Assembly (NCBI RefSeq): GCF_000234355.1 | Contig: NZ_AGQV01000006.1 | Coordinates: 62,001-126,000, forward strand | From: Gluconobacter morbifer G707 | Lineage (GTDB): Bacteria; Pseudomonadota; Alphaproteobacteria; Acetobacterales; Acetobacteraceae | Length of the DNA: 64,000 nucleotides | Reading direction: 5' to 3' | In this document: in pieces, positions 9,259 through 19,034 of the stretch | Layout of the letters: the number at the start of each line of letters is the position of its first letter | Numbering within the stretch: position 1 is the first letter of the stretch | Translations under genes and position numbers: made by a program | Notes under the pieces: model-generated | What the model was told of the DNA's origin: nothing | Seen by the model: only the letters and a program-made list of their open reading frames with translations | The model's database searches: none

Positions 9259-10554
9259 TCAGTTATTCATGGCTTCGAAGAAGTCATGGTTGGACTTGCT
9301 GTACTTCAGCTTGTCCAGCAGGAAGTCCATGGCGTCCATCGTTCCCATCGGCGCCAGGATACGACGCAATACCCACATCTTGGACAGTTCGGCGCGATCC
9401 ACGAGGAGTTCTTCCTTGCGGGTACCGGACTTGGTGATGTCGATGGCGGGGAAGGTCCGCTTGTCGGCCAGCTTGCGGTCGAGGATCAGCTCGGCGTTGC
9501 CTGTGCCCTTGAACTCTTCGAAGATGACTTCATCCATGCGCGAACCGGTGTCGATCAGGGCGGTGGCAATGATGGTCAGGGAGCCACCTTCCTCGATGTT
9601 ACGGGCTGCACCGAAGAAGCGTTTTGGCCGCTGGAGTGCATTGGCATCCACACCACCCGTCAGCACCTTGCCCGAGGAGGGGACGACGGTGTTGTAGGCA
9701 CGGGCGAGGCGAGTGATGGAATCCAGAAGGATAACCACGTCGCGCTTGTGTTCGACGAGACGCTTGGCTTTCTCCAGAACCATTTCCGTCACCTGGACGT
9801 GGCGGGTCGCGGGTTCATCGAAGGTAGAGGAAATGACCTCACCGCGAACGGAACGCGCCATGTCCGTTACTTCTTCCGGGCGTTCGTCGATCAGCAGGAC
9901 GATCAGGAACACTTCCGGATGGTTGGCGGAGATGGAAGACGCAATGCTCTGGAGCATGACGGTCTTGCCGGTCCGGGGAGGGGCCACGATCAGGGCGCGC
10001 TGTCCCATGCCGATCGGGGTAACGAGATCGATCACGCGGGGTGTGTAGTCGCGCTGATCCTTCTTGCCCTTGCCGCGGCTCTCGACCGGTGCGGTCTCTG
10101 CCTGTTCGACTTCCATTTTCAGGCGGCGCTCGGGGTAGAGCGGCGTCAGGTTATCGAAGTTGATGCGGGTCCGGACGGTGTCCGGGCTCTCGAAGTTGAT
10201 GGTGTCGACCTTCAGGAGCGAGAAGTAGCGCTCGCCGTCGCGCGGGGCGCGGATCTGGCCTTCCACCGTATCGCCGGGGCGCAGGCCAAAGCGGCGCACC
10301 TGGGTAGGGGAAATGTAGATGTCGTCCGGTCCGGGAAGGTAATTGGCTTCCGCGCTGCGGAGGAAGCCGAAGCCGTCGGGCAGGATTTCCAGCGTTCCGT
10401 CGCCGTAGATCGCCTGATCGCGCTCGGCAAGGGTCTTGAGGATGGCGAACATGATGTCCTGCTTGCGCATGGACGAAGCGTTTTCGATCTCCAGCTCTTC
10501 TGCATAAGCCAGCAGATCGGCGGGAGATTTCTTCTTCAGTTCGGCGAGATGCAT
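9259..10554 (-). CDS. rho: Transcription termination factor Rho
   Basis: Rho is the hexameric RNA-dependent ATPase that terminates transcription. The 431-residue protein starts [10 protein letters not shown] and contains the N-terminal RNA-binding cold-shock-like domain ([15 protein letters not shown]), the Walker A motif APPRTGKT, a Walker [17 protein letters not shown] segment and the R-loop region. The open frame extends 35 codons further upstream, but the conserved N-terminus begins at the ATG 10552-10554, with AAGGCG upstream. In many alphaproteobacteria rho sits close to mnmE near the origin; here adhAB and ogt lie between them. Confidence 0.96.
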   Translation of the reverse strand: MHLAELKKKSPADLLAYAEELEIENASSMRKQDIMFAILKTLAERDQAIYGDGTLEILPDGFGFLRSAEANYLPGPDDIYISPTQVRRFGLRPGDTVEGQIRAPRDGERYFSLLKVDTINFESPDTVRTRINFDNLTPLYPERRLKMEVEQAETAPVESRGKGKKDQRDYTPRVIDLVTPIGMGQRALIVAPPRTGKTVMLQSIASSISANHPEVFLIVLLIDERPEEVTDMARSVRGEVISSTFDEPATRHVQVTEMVLEKAKRLVEHKRDVVILLDSITRLARAYNTVVPSSGKVLTGGVDANALQRPKRFFGAARNIEEGGSLTIIATALIDTGSRMDEVIFEEFKGTGNAELILDRKLADKRTFPAIDITKSGTRKEELLVDRAELSKMWVLRRILAPMGTMDAMDFLLDKLKYSKSNHDFFEAMNN

Positions 10555-10811
10555 GAAAGACGCGCCTTGATGTGCCTGATGGCAGACCTGATTGGGGAGG
10601 ATGCGCCAGCCTGACGCTGGGACCGCGAAGCGGAAGCTCTGGATGTCCGGACCTGCCATGCGGCGAGGGGGCCGACACCTGAAGCGTGCGTCATCCGGTT
10701 GGAAAAGGAGACCGGGAGGCAGGAACGCCGCCGGTATGTCTCCGTCCGATTACCGGAGCGCGCGAGGCGGTGTCAAGAAGAGACCACCTCGCGTTGACAC
10801 TTTGATTTATG

Positions 10812-12341
10812 TCAGTTTTTCAGCATGGCGTCTGCAGTTCGCAGGGACAGCGCCATGATGGCGAGTGCCGGGTTGGCAGCGGCGGCGCTCGGGAAGATGG
10901 AATGGTCGCAGATCCAGAGATTATCGATGTCGAAGCTGCGGCCGACGGAATTGACGACGGCGCTGTCGCCATCGGTTCCCATCCGGCAGGTGCCGATCAT
11001 ATGCGCAGCCCGGTCAATGACGCGGATATCCTGTGCGCCTACGGCATTCCAGAGACGGGCCAGAAGATTCGCGGCATGGGCGTGGATGGCGAGTTCGTTC
11101 GGTCCGTAGGAATGGGAAATCAGGGGTTTCGGGACGCCGAGGGCATCCGTTTCGTCTGACAGCGTGACGCGGTTTTCCGGCCGCGGCAGACATTCACCGT
11201 TGATCCCGATGCCCGCACTCCGGTTGTACATTGCAAGGGACTGCGTGAGATCGTGTCCACGTCTTGTTGTGCTGCGGGCCAGGTTTAAGGCCCAGGTCAG
11301 TGGCATCATGCCGAGGGACTGGATCAGGTATCCACCGACGAAGTCCGCGTCTTTAGGGCGGACCATGTCTTCCGTGATGGTGAGGGAGGGATAGCCCCGG
11401 TTCGGACGCATGTCCTCGTCGAAGACGCCCCAGACCTGTGTGGAGACATGGGTCATATAGTTTTCTCCCACCTGTCCGGAACTGTTGGCCAGGCCAGTGT
11501 GGAGCAGGAGGCGGGGAGTTTCTACTGCACCGGCTGCGAGAACAACGGTTTCGCATCGCTGCCGGTGATCCTGACCATCTCTGTGGTAAATGACGGCCGT
11601 GATGCGTCCGGTTCCATCCCGCTCAAGGCCATGCACGACACAGCCGGGACGGAGTTCGGCCCCATGGGCCACTGCCATGGGGAGCCAGGTGTTGTCCGCG
11701 CCGGATTTGGCGCCGTTACGGCAGCCCTGATGGCAGGCTCCGCAGTTCACGCAGCCAGCGCGCTCGCCGAACCAGGGTTGTTCCGTGTTCCGTGTGATGA
11801 GAGCGGCGGGACCGTCAGCGTGCTTCAGGCTGAGTGCGTCGCAGCCTTCGCGCATCTTCAGGGCAGCTGAATTGGCTGGCGGAGGCGGGTAGGCGTAGCG
11901 ACGGTTGGCATCCCATGGATAGGAGGCGGGACCGGAGACGCCGATGAAGGATTCCACGCGTTCGATATAGGGCAGCAGTTCGTCCAGACCGAAGGGCCAG
12001 TCCACGCCCTTGCCGGTCTCAGTGTGCAGGTGGAAGTCCCGTGCATCCATGCGAGGCATGAAGGCGCCATAGTGGAGCAGGGAACCGCCCAGTCCGGTGC
12101 CGCTGTTATTGCCGCCGAAAGCCTGCGGGTGCGTACCAGTGGAAAGCCGTTCGTTCAGCCAGTACAGTTCGCGCGCCGTGATTTCGTCCGGTGTATGGTT
12201 TCTGGCGGAGAAGGCCGGGCCGGCTTCGAGGACGACCACGCTCTTGCCGTGCCGTGCCAGTTCGGCGGCAAGGGGGGCGCCACCCGCGCCACTGCCGACC
12301 ACGACGACATCGACGGTTTCCGTGTCAGAATAGGTTTTCAT
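10812..12341 (-). CDS. GMC-family FAD dehydrogenase, large subunit
   Basis: The 509-residue flavoprotein belongs to the glucose-methanol-choline family, near the alpha subunits of bacterial FAD glucose/gluconate/sorbitol dehydrogenases. It has the FAD motif VVVGSGAGGAPLA (residues 13-25), a second block GTGLGGSLLHYGAFMPR, and a Cys cluster at 197, 200, 203 and 207 (CxxCxxCxxxC) of the kind linked to an Fe-S centre in this subgroup. The C-terminal DHSIFPSAAAANPALAIMALSLR is the usual substrate/FAD closing motif. The ATG at 12341 follows the subunit-3-like gene by 13 bases. The substrate cannot be told from sequence. No cytochrome c subunit gene follows. Confidence 0.85.
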   Translation of the reverse strand: MKTYSDTETVDVVVVGSGAGGAPLAAELARHGKSVVVLEAGPAFSARNHTPDEITARELYWLNERLSTGTHPQAFGGNNSGTGLGGSLLHYGAFMPRMDARDFHLHTETGKGVDWPFGLDELLPYIERVESFIGVSGPASYPWDANRRYAYPPPPANSAALKMREGCDALSLKHADGPAALITRNTEQPWFGERAGCVNCGACHQGCRNGAKSGADNTWLPMAVAHGAELRPGCVVHGLERDGTGRITAVIYHRDGQDHRQRCETVVLAAGAVETPRLLLHTGLANSSGQVGENYMTHVSTQVWGVFDEDMRPNRGYPSLTITEDMVRPKDADFVGGYLIQSLGMMPLTWALNLARSTTRRGHDLTQSLAMYNRSAGIGINGECLPRPENRVTLSDETDALGVPKPLISHSYGPNELAIHAHAANLLARLWNAVGAQDIRVIDRAAHMIGTCRMGTDGDSAVVNSVGRSFDIDNLWICDHSIFPSAAAANPALAIMALSLRTADAMLKN

Positions 12342-12354
12342 TGTGGTGTCCGGT

Positions 12355-12987
12355 TCAGTCCTGAAAAACGGGCGCGGTAGGGGAGGGTTCGAAATCCTCC
12401 CGGCTGTCCGGACTGACCGAATGGAAGCCCTGGATGATGTCGTCTCCACCCGTCAGATTTGCGGAAATGCCCAGGGCGGCCTGTACGGTGGGATCGGAGA
12501 GAAAACATTCGACCACATCAGCGCGGAGGTCACCGCTCCAGCGTTGCATCTGCGCCGGGGTCAGCCGTCCTTTCGCTTGCAGGCCAATGGTCCCGGCCAG
12601 TAGGTCATCGAGCAACTCTCCCCGCAGGTCTGCGGCCAGATGGAGTACCCGCATGCCATGGCGCCTGACACTGACATCATCCAGTGTCAGGAGAGCCGCT
12701 TCCCAGGCCTGTGCGTCGGGCGGAAGCTCGGCGAAGCGCCAGCCGTCACGCGGACCGGCCAGGGCGCGGTCAATCCGGACCGCGAGGTTGAGCGGATGAC
12801 CGGGCAGGACGCTGTCCTGTGGCAGGAGAACGGGGATCAGGGCGTCCAGAACGGCGAAAGCTGACAGGGAAAGAACTTCCGGTCTGGACAGGGTTTCCTG
12901 TTCCATCCGGCTCAGGAGAATATTACGGGTGCGGTGGGAAATGTGGTCTGACGTCAGAAAGGCGGGGGATTCTGGAGGCGTGGTCAT
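12355..12987 (-). CDS. Gluconate 2-dehydrogenase subunit 3-like protein
   Basis: This 210-residue protein matches the small-subunit family that partners GMC dehydrogenases (gluconate 2-dehydrogenase subunit 3 type). Features are LSAFAVLDALIPVLLPQ, the AWEAALLTLDDVS segment and a predominantly helical make-up. Unlike most family members it has no twin-arginine signal at the N-terminus, which starts MTTPPESPAFLTSDH. That argues either for an internal location or for an uncommon export route for the pair. It lies 13 bases upstream of the FAD subunit and must be in one operon with it. Confidence 0.7.
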   Translation of the reverse strand: MTTPPESPAFLTSDHISHRTRNILLSRMEQETLSRPEVLSLSAFAVLDALIPVLLPQDSVLPGHPLNLAVRIDRALAGPRDGWRFAELPPDAQAWEAALLTLDDVSVRRHGMRVLHLAADLRGELLDDLLAGTIGLQAKGRLTPAQMQRWSGDLRADVVECFLSDPTVQAALGISANLTGGDDIIQGFHSVSPDSREDFEPSPTAPVFQD

Positions 12988-13158
12988 GGACGGTTCCTGT
13001 CTCTATAGAATTCTAAAGTCCTGATCAGGAGAAGGTTCCCGCCTCCCGCTGGCGGGAAGGATGCATTATCATGGTCTGGATGAACCCGTGCCGGCCCACC
13101 GGCCCAGAAGACGAAGAGACTTCCCCGGACAGGGGCGGATTGCAAGTGAGGTAGAACG

Positions 13159-14298
13159 ATGGCTGTCGAGATTCGGGTCCCTGCACTGGGCGAAAGCCTG
13201 ACGACTGCAACTGTCGCGCGGTGGGTGAAGCACGAGGGCGATTACGTCCGGCATGATGACGTGATTGTGGAGCTTGAGACGGACAAGGTCAGCGTCGAGG
13301 TGACGGCACCGTCTTCTGGGCGGCTGGAGCACTGTCTCCCTGTTGGAACAGAAGTGGAGATCGGTGGCCTTCTGGGAGACGTGGACGAGACGGCTGAAGC
13401 GCCCCCGAGCCCGGAACCGGCGGCTCCCGAACCTCAATCGGATGGTTCGTCCGCATCCGAGGCTGCGCCCGAACCGGCGCGCGAAGCTCCGAAAGCGGCT
13501 CCTGCTCCGAGTCAGGCTCCGATCCCGCCCTCTGCTGCGCCGGTGTCCAGGCCTGTTCCGCCCCGTTCTCCGGCTTCGCCACCTACGGGCACGGACCAGC
13601 GCGAGCGGCGTGTTCCCATGTCACGGTTGCGGCAGACCATTGCGCGGAATCTCAAGTCCGCGCAGAACACGGCCGCCATCCTGACGACGTTCAACGAAAT
13701 CGACATGTCCGCTGCACGAGCGCTGCGCGCGCAGTACCGGGATGAGTTCGAAAAGAAGCATGATGGCGTCCGTCTGGGGTTCATGTCCTTTTTTGCCCGT
13801 GCCGTGGTAGGGGCGCTGAAGGATTATCCAGCCATCAATGCCCAGATCGAGGGCGATGAAGTCGTCTATCGTGATTTCGTCAATCTGGGCATTGCCGTCG
13901 GGACGGAACGCGGTCTGGTTGTGCCGGTCATTCATGACGCGGACCAGATGAGCTTTGCCGAACTGGAACGCCGGATCGCCGATTATGGCAAGCGCGCGCG
14001 GGCCGGTGCGCTCAAGCTGGAGGAACTGTCACACGGGACGTTCTCCATCACCAATGGCGGGATTTTCGGTTCGCTGCTGTCCACGCCGATCCTGAACACG
14101 CCGCAGTCGGGTATTCTGGGAATGCATGCCATTCAGGACCGTCCGGTTGCGCGGGACGGGCAGGTGGTTATCCGGCCCATGATGTATGTGGCGCTGTCTT
14201 ATGATCACCGGATCGTGGACGGGCGGGAAGCCGTGAGTTTCCTGGTGCGTGTCAAACAGCTTGTCGAAGATCCGCGGCGGCTGCTGCTGGATCTGTGA
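13159..14298 (+). CDS. sucB: Dihydrolipoamide succinyltransferase, E2 of 2-oxoglutarate dehydrogenase
   Basis: This is the E2 core enzyme, which transfers succinyl from lipoamide to CoA. The 379-residue protein has one lipoyl domain with lipoyl-lysine 43 in ETDKVSVEV, a Pro/Ala-rich linker (about 83-147) and a C-terminal acyltransferase domain with DHRIVDG at 349-355 (His350, Asp354). [16 protein letters not shown] and [21 protein letters not shown] are typical of the succinyl type. The linker holds no visible peripheral subunit-binding domain, which E2 proteins normally use to hold E3. GAGGTAGAACG precedes the ATG. The gene stands alone, with no sucA or lpd adjacent. Confidence 0.9.
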   Translation: MAVEIRVPALGESLTTATVARWVKHEGDYVRHDDVIVELETDKVSVEVTAPSSGRLEHCLPVGTEVEIGGLLGDVDETAEAPPSPEPAAPEPQSDGSSASEAAPEPAREAPKAAPAPSQAPIPPSAAPVSRPVPPRSPASPPTGTDQRERRVPMSRLRQTIARNLKSAQNTAAILTTFNEIDMSAARALRAQYRDEFEKKHDGVRLGFMSFFARAVVGALKDYPAINAQIEGDEVVYRDFVNLGIAVGTERGLVVPVIHDADQMSFAELERRIADYGKRARAGALKLEELSHGTFSITNGGIFGSLLSTPILNTPQSGILGMHAIQDRPVARDGQVVIRPMMYVALSYDHRIVDGREAVSFLVRVKQLVEDPRRLLLDL

Positions 14299-14412
14299 CA
14301 CCTTTCATGTGGAGGCGGGATGTTATCGGGCATCCAGCCTTCATCGAACGCCGGACAGATCTGCTGTGCCCTCGCGTTCTTTCAACAAACTGAACCCGAG
14401 GGTGGTGTCCTG

Positions 14413-15414
14413 ATGCTGAATTCTGTTTCCCGGGTGGTTCGCGCAACGGCTCTTCTGTGTGTTTCGACAGTTCTGTCAGGCGGATTCCTGTCGCTTTCCG
14501 CCTGTGCCCGCTCTACCAGCATCACGCCTACCGCGCCGTCACAGGCCATAATGCCGGCGGCGCCTGAGGGAACTGTCCCGCCGCCCGCCAGCAATCCGCC
14601 GACAGACACGACGACGGCCCCACCGCCGGTCGATATTCCGCCGCTTCCTGTCGTCAGCGACCAGCAGGCGCGGGAGGAGGCTTCACGACTGGCGCTGGCC
14701 ATGAAGAAGAGCGTCAAGCGGTTTTCCACCTATACACCGGAGCGTCGGGCTGCATTTCTAACCATGGCGCAGGCTGCCGTCCAACAGTCCGGCCTGCCCG
14801 TAACCCGGCCGCAGCTTGTCATGGTGGTGGATCGCAACGAGCGGGTTCAGCGGCTTGATTTCGTGCTGGCGCTGCCGGATGCGCATTGGGAATCCCTTGG
14901 TGGAACACCGGTCTCCACCGGGACGACGGGGCGCAAATATTATTACATCACACCTACAGGCGTTTTTCAGAACACGACGGACCGCCTTGGCTATCGCGCC
15001 GAAGGGACGAAAAACAAATACGGTATCCGCGGGATCGGTGCGAAGGGTTCGCGCGTGTGGGATATGGGATGGCAGACAGCGACCAAAGGCTGGCTTCCCC
15101 GGCAGGAGACCGGACAGATCCGTCTGGAGATCCACGCGACCGATCCGCAGTTCTTGGAATGGCGGCTGGGGCACCCCGCTTCGGAAGGATGCATCCGTAT
15201 TCCCGCGACCATGAACAGGTTCATGGATCATTACGGGCTGATTGATGTGCAGTATGAACAGGCGGCAAGTTATGATCCACGCTTTCAGGCACTGCTTCCC
15301 AAGGATCGTCAGCCGACACCGATCGCCGGGGACATGGTGATCGTTATTGATTCCGGCCCGCTGACGCAGCCGAAGATCGATCCGCTGGCGGACAAGCGTC
15401 CTTTGCCCTGGTAA
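14413..15414 (+). CDS. L,D-transpeptidase (YkuD) lipoprotein
   Basis: This is a YkuD-type transpeptidase of the kind that forms 3-3 crosslinks or anchors proteins to peptidoglycan. With the start at 14413 it is a 333-residue precursor with a lipoprotein signal ending L-S-A-C at Cys31, a Pro/Thr-rich linker to about residue 80, and a catalytic domain with His241 and the SEGCIRIP motif (Cys260). GAGGGTGG precedes this ATG. An in-frame ATG at 14320 also has a good GGAGG site but would bury the signal peptide 31 residues inside, so 14413 is preferred. A strong terminator follows directly. Confidence 0.88.
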   Translation: MLNSVSRVVRATALLCVSTVLSGGFLSLSACARSTSITPTAPSQAIMPAAPEGTVPPPASNPPTDTTTAPPPVDIPPLPVVSDQQAREEASRLALAMKKSVKRFSTYTPERRAAFLTMAQAAVQQSGLPVTRPQLVMVVDRNERVQRLDFVLALPDAHWESLGGTPVSTGTTGRKYYYITPTGVFQNTTDRLGYRAEGTKNKYGIRGIGAKGSRVWDMGWQTATKGWLPRQETGQIRLEIHATDPQFLEWRLGHPASEGCIRIPATMNRFMDHYGLIDVQYEQAASYDPRFQALLPKDRQPTPIAGDMVIVIDSGPLTQPKIDPLADKRPLPW

Positions 15415-15448
15415 AAAAAGCCCGGCTGTTTCCAGCCGGGCTTTTTTT
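15413..15448. terminator. Strong bidirectional terminator
   Basis: An AGCCCGGCTG / CAGCCGGGCT stem (15419-15442) is flanked by seven A and seven T residues. It can end transcription of the L,D-transpeptidase gene and of the converging DUF3597 gene. Confidence 0.93.
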
Positions 15449-15476
15449 ACGGGTCGAGACAGACCTGAGCGCGCGT

Positions 15477-15878
15477 TCAGTGCGTCCAGTCAGCCGGGAC
15501 CTTGCCACCATTCTTGGCCAACTCGGCATAGACCTGCTTGATGAGCCAGACGTTCATCGTGGCGGTATCATCCGTGCTGCCCGTGTAGTGCAGTTCGCCA
15601 GCCAGTTCCTTGCGGGCCTGGAGAGAACTATCGAGACCGAGCAGCTTGAGGAGATCCACGATGGAGGTCTTGTAGTTCAGCGGCTGCCCGGCTTTGGACG
15701 CTAGGTCCGACAGGACGGCATCCACATCCACGGGCGCGGACGGCGTCGCGGGAGCGGCGGCTCCCGGCGCTCCGGCTGCGGCCTGTGCGTTGGCTGTAGC
15801 GGCCGTTGCGCCCGAAGCCGGTGTAGCAGCTTCGGCATGTCCGAAAATCTTGGACATGATGCTGGTGAAAAGACCCAT
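15477..15878 (-). CDS. DUF3597 family protein
   Basis: The 133-residue protein has the DUF3597 pattern: an N-terminal MGLFTSIMSKIFGHA, an Ala/Pro-rich spacer (about residues 17-46) and a conserved C-terminal domain with SIVDLLKLLGLDSSLQARKELA and a closing NVWLIKQVYAELAKNGGKVP. No function is established for the family. The C-terminal domain resembles a small helical bundle found near LysM-type proteins. AGGAG lies seven bases upstream of the ATG. It is convergent with the transpeptidase gene and appears to be a single-gene unit. Confidence 0.85.
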   Translation of the reverse strand: MGLFTSIMSKIFGHAEAATPASGATAATANAQAAAGAPGAAAPATPSAPVDVDAVLSDLASKAGQPLNYKTSIVDLLKLLGLDSSLQARKELAGELHYTGSTDDTATMNVWLIKQVYAELAKNGGKVPADWTH

Positions 15879-15941
15879 GGGGAAACTCCTGTCAGTCAGT
15901 GATGTGGAGGCAGAACGTCCGTCCTGCCTGTCCTGTTCCGA

Positions 15942-17237
15942 TCAGTAGCGATATTCTTCGTGCTTGAAGGGACCATGGACCGGCACGCCGATATAGTCCG
16001 CCTGCTTCTTGCTCATCTCGGAAAGCGCTGCGCCAACCTTGGCGAGATGCAGGGCGGCGACCTTTTCGTCCAGCTTCTTCGGAAGGGTGTAAACCTTGAC
16101 TTCATACTGGCCCGGCTTAGCCGTCCACAATTCGATCTGGGCCAGCGTCTGGTTCGTGAAGGAGGCGGACATCACGAAGGACGGATGGCCCGTGGCGTTA
16201 CCGAGGTTCACCAGACGGCCTTCGGAAAGGAGAATGATGCGGTGGTTCGGCGCCAGTTCGATCTCGTCAACCTGCGGCTTGATGTTGTTCCAGCGATAGT
16301 TGCGCAGGGCTTCGACTTGGATTTCGCTGTCGAAGTGGCCGATGTTGCAGACGATCGCACGGTCCTTCATTTCGCGCATGTGATCGATCGTGATGATGTC
16401 CACGTTGCCCGTGCAGGTGACGAAAATATCGCCACGCGGGGCTGCGTTTTCCATCGTCACGACTTCATAGCCTTCCATGGCGGCCTGAAGCGCGCAGATC
16501 GGATCGACTTCGGTCACGAGGACACGGCAGCCCGCATTGCGCAGAGACGCGGCGGACCCCTTGCCTACGTCACCGTAACCGGCGACGACGGCCACCTTGC
16601 CGGCCATCATGACGTCTGTACCACGGCGGATGGCGTCCACTAGGCTTTCACGGCAGCCATAAAGATTGTCGAACTTGGATTTCGTGACGCTGTCGTTCAC
16701 GTTGATGGCGGGAACCTTCAGCGTGCCTGCTTTCTGCATCTGCCACAGACGGTGAACACCGGTCGTTGTTTCCTCGGACAGGCCGCGGACTTCATTCAGG
16801 AGTTCCGGGAACTTGTCGTGCATCATGACGGTCAGGTCACCACCGTCATCGAGGATCATGTTCGGTGTCCAGCCGTCCGGTCCCTTGATCGTCTGCTCGA
16901 TGCACCAGTTGAACTCGTCTTCCGTCAGGCCCTTCCAGGCGAAGACGGGAATACCGGCTGCAGCGATGGCGGCAGCGGCGTGATCCTGCGTGGAGAAGAT
17001 ATTGCAGGACGACCAGCGGACAGTCGCGCCAAGGGCGATCAGTGTCTCGATCAGAACGGCGGTCTGGATGGTCATGTGCAGGCAGCCGGCAATGCGGGCA
17101 CCCTTGAGCGGCTGTGCGTCCCTGTACTCTTCGCGGAGAGCCATCAGGCCTGGCATTTCACCTTCCGCGATGGAGATTTCCTTGCGGCCCCAGTCCGCCA
17201 GGGAGATGTCGCGTACCTTGTAATCCTGCGTCGTCAT
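15942..17237 (-). CDS. ahcY: S-adenosylhomocysteine hydrolase
   Basis: AhcY splits S-adenosylhomocysteine to adenosine and homocysteine and so relieves inhibition of methyltransferases. The 431-residue protein has the substrate block [14 protein letters not shown], the catalytic region [16 protein letters not shown] with the conserved Lys and Asp, the NAD-binding [10 protein letters not shown], and the usual C-terminal [21 protein letters not shown]. It supports the SAM-using genes in the window (speD, gcv-derived C1 flow). A 10-bp stem-loop lies 50 bases upstream of the start (17287-17313). No known SAH or SAM riboswitch pattern was recognised there. Confidence 0.97.
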   Translation of the reverse strand: MTTQDYKVRDISLADWGRKEISIAEGEMPGLMALREEYRDAQPLKGARIAGCLHMTIQTAVLIETLIALGATVRWSSCNIFSTQDHAAAAIAAAGIPVFAWKGLTEDEFNWCIEQTIKGPDGWTPNMILDDGGDLTVMMHDKFPELLNEVRGLSEETTTGVHRLWQMQKAGTLKVPAINVNDSVTKSKFDNLYGCRESLVDAIRRGTDVMMAGKVAVVAGYGDVGKGSAASLRNAGCRVLVTEVDPICALQAAMEGYEVVTMENAAPRGDIFVTCTGNVDIITIDHMREMKDRAIVCNIGHFDSEIQVEALRNYRWNNIKPQVDEIELAPNHRIILLSEGRLVNLGNATGHPSFVMSASFTNQTLAQIELWTAKPGQYEVKVYTLPKKLDEKVAALHLAKVGAALSEMSKKQADYIGVPVHGPFKHEEYRY

Positions 17238-17286
17238 AATAAGGCCCTTACTGCCCGTCTTGGATGGCAGCAGGTATAGAGCCTTG

Positions 17287-17313
17287 CCGGAGCTGCGGAA
17301 AGTGCGGCTCCGG
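17287..17313 (-). promoter_or_regulatory. Stem-loop upstream of ahcY
   Basis: A 10-base-pair GC-rich hairpin (CCGGAGC...GCTCCGG with three further inner pairs) sits between the upstream small gene (stop at 17328) and ahcY. Without a T run it could be a weak terminator for the upstream gene or a leader structure for ahcY. Confidence 0.4.
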
Positions 17314-17327
17314 TGCAGGGCGGGGTT

Positions 17328-17720
17328 TTATTGTGGCGAGCCGTCCGAAGACGTGCTGTCCGGGCTTGTATGCTTCATGCCGCGATGCTTGTGACCGCTT
17401 CGGTGATGGCTCGTCCCGACGTTTTTGACGTTGGACTGGTCGGATGGCACGCTGCCTGTCTGGGATGTAGACTGCATGTGACCGGGCGAGGTCGGCGGTG
17501 GCTGATCAGGCTGTTCGGCGACCGTATGCGGGTTCGTGGGCAGACGGTTGTTGGGCTGATCGATGTCCGAATGGGCTGCCTTACTGGCGGCGGAAGCAGC
17601 GGACTGCGGCTGATCGTTGCTGGGGACGCTGACGGCCTGCGCCCGGGCCTGAGGTGCGAGGGCCGGAGCGACCATCAGCAGGCTGGCGGCAAGCAGGGAT
17701 GTTTTGAAATGGATGGACAT
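17328..17720 (-). CDS. Small secreted His/Ser/Pro-rich protein, unknown function
   Basis: The 130-residue precursor starts MSIHFKTSLLAASLLMVAPALAP and has a clear Sec signal with probable cleavage after ARA (near residue 27). The mature part is low complexity, rich in Ser, Pro, Gln and Asp, with a basic HHRSGHKHRGMKH stretch near the end. Nothing in it matches a family I recognise. GGAAGGAAC before ATG 17720 supports this start; the frame is open for another 30 codons upstream. It is probably a periplasmic or exported protein, possibly a metal or polyanion binder from the His cluster (inference only). Confidence 0.6.
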   Translation of the reverse strand: MSIHFKTSLLAASLLMVAPALAPQARAQAVSVPSNDQPQSAASAASKAAHSDIDQPNNRLPTNPHTVAEQPDQPPPTSPGHMQSTSQTGSVPSDQSNVKNVGTSHHRSGHKHRGMKHTSPDSTSSDGSPQ

Positions 17721-17916
17721 GACTGTTCCTTCCTTATTGTGGAAGAACTGGTTCTCCCAGTGGGACTCTGTTAACACCTGAAATGCGGAACAGTTGCTCC
17801 GGCCCGACATATTGCGTCCGTTGCCGGACCGTGTCAGACAACGGCAATCCAGCCTACAGGCCGCTTTTCGCCAGTCGTTCCGGCCCCGAAGACCCCCTGA
17901 AGAACAGGAGGATGCC

Positions 17917-18981
17917 GTGTCAGACAGTACCGCCTACAACTTTCCTTTCACGGTCCTCGATCCTGCCCATCAGGAAACGGGAACGCCCGCTTTCGCCAAC
18001 GGGCTTGTCTGGGCTGTTCATGCAGTGCCGGGTCAGGAACTGCGGGCCCTGAATTCGGCCGAGGTAGAGGCGCTGCTGGCACCCGAGCGTTCTCCGCAGG
18101 GGGAAGGGTGGTACTGGCTGCATTTCGACACGGTTCACAGTTCGGCCCGGGCACATGTGGCGACATTGCCTGATCTGCCTGAAGACGTTTGCGCGATGCT
18201 GGCGGAAACGGAATACGGAATTGCGCTTGAGGCGTTTGGTGATCTCATCTGGGGCGCGCTTCCGGCTTTTGATGATGCCCTGTCAGAAGAAGACCGTGAG
18301 ATCTGTGCCTGGCGTTTTGCCATGCGGCCCGATCTGCTGATTACGACGCGGCGCAATCCCATTCCCGTGCTGGGTGCGGCGTACCGCTCTCTCAAGCCGG
18401 ATCATATTCCCCGTACACCGGCGGGGATCATTGACCGGGCATTGCGGGAGTTCACGGGGACTGTCCGCCGGCAGCTCGGGCAGCTGGATGATGATCTGGA
18501 CCGGGCGGAGGATGTTCTGCTTCTGATCGAGCATCGCTCCGATCTGGGTCATCTGGGTAGTATCGTGGGTAAGGTGCGCCGTCGTGCGACGGAACTGCGC
18601 CGCGTGGTGACACCGATTGACCGCGTTCTGAAGGACGAGGATCTGGACCTGCCTGAGTGGGCGGAGGACGAACTGCGGGACCGGGCGGAGCGGCAGGTTC
18701 ATGCGGCGCTGGATGACCTGATTGCCCTGCAGGACCGGGCGCGCTCCCTGCAGGATGAGCTGGCTTCCAACCAGGCGGAAGAAACCAACAGACGGCTTTA
18801 CATCGTGTCGGTGGGAACCACGTTAATGCTGCCCGCCACGTTTGTGACAGGGTTTTTTGGCATGAATACGGGGGGCATGTTCCTGGCGGGCGGAGCCTGG
18901 GGAACGGTTGAAGCCGGGGTTGTCTGTTTCGTGTTCATGGGCGTGACCTTCCTGTTCATGAAAATTGCCCGGCTGCTCTGA
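17917..18981 (+). CDS. CorA/ZntB-type divalent metal transporter
   Basis: The 354-residue protein fits the CorA superfamily: a large N-terminal cytoplasmic alpha/beta domain, a long helical stalk (RALREFTGTVRRQLGQLDDDLDRAEDVLLL onward) and two C-terminal membrane helices. The first helix ends in GFFGMNTGG, the GMN signature. The wording of the motif and the domain WYWLHFDTVHSSARAHVATL resemble ZntB more than classic CorA. The start is GTG at 17917 with AGGAGG five bases upstream. It probably moves Mg, Zn or a similar ion; the direction cannot be told. It is divergent from the small secreted protein gene. Confidence 0.85.
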   Translation: MSDSTAYNFPFTVLDPAHQETGTPAFANGLVWAVHAVPGQELRALNSAEVEALLAPERSPQGEGWYWLHFDTVHSSARAHVATLPDLPEDVCAMLAETEYGIALEAFGDLIWGALPAFDDALSEEDREICAWRFAMRPDLLITTRRNPIPVLGAAYRSLKPDHIPRTPAGIIDRALREFTGTVRRQLGQLDDDLDRAEDVLLLIEHRSDLGHLGSIVGKVRRRATELRRVVTPIDRVLKDEDLDLPEWAEDELRDRAERQVHAALDDLIALQDRARSLQDELASNQAEETNRRLYIVSVGTTLMLPATFVTGFFGMNTGGMFLAGGAWGTVEAGVVCFVFMGVTFLFMKIARLL

Positions 18982-19034
18982 CGTCCATCTCGGGCCAAGA
19001 TGCATGAACGGGAATGGTCTTTCAGGAGAAGCGG

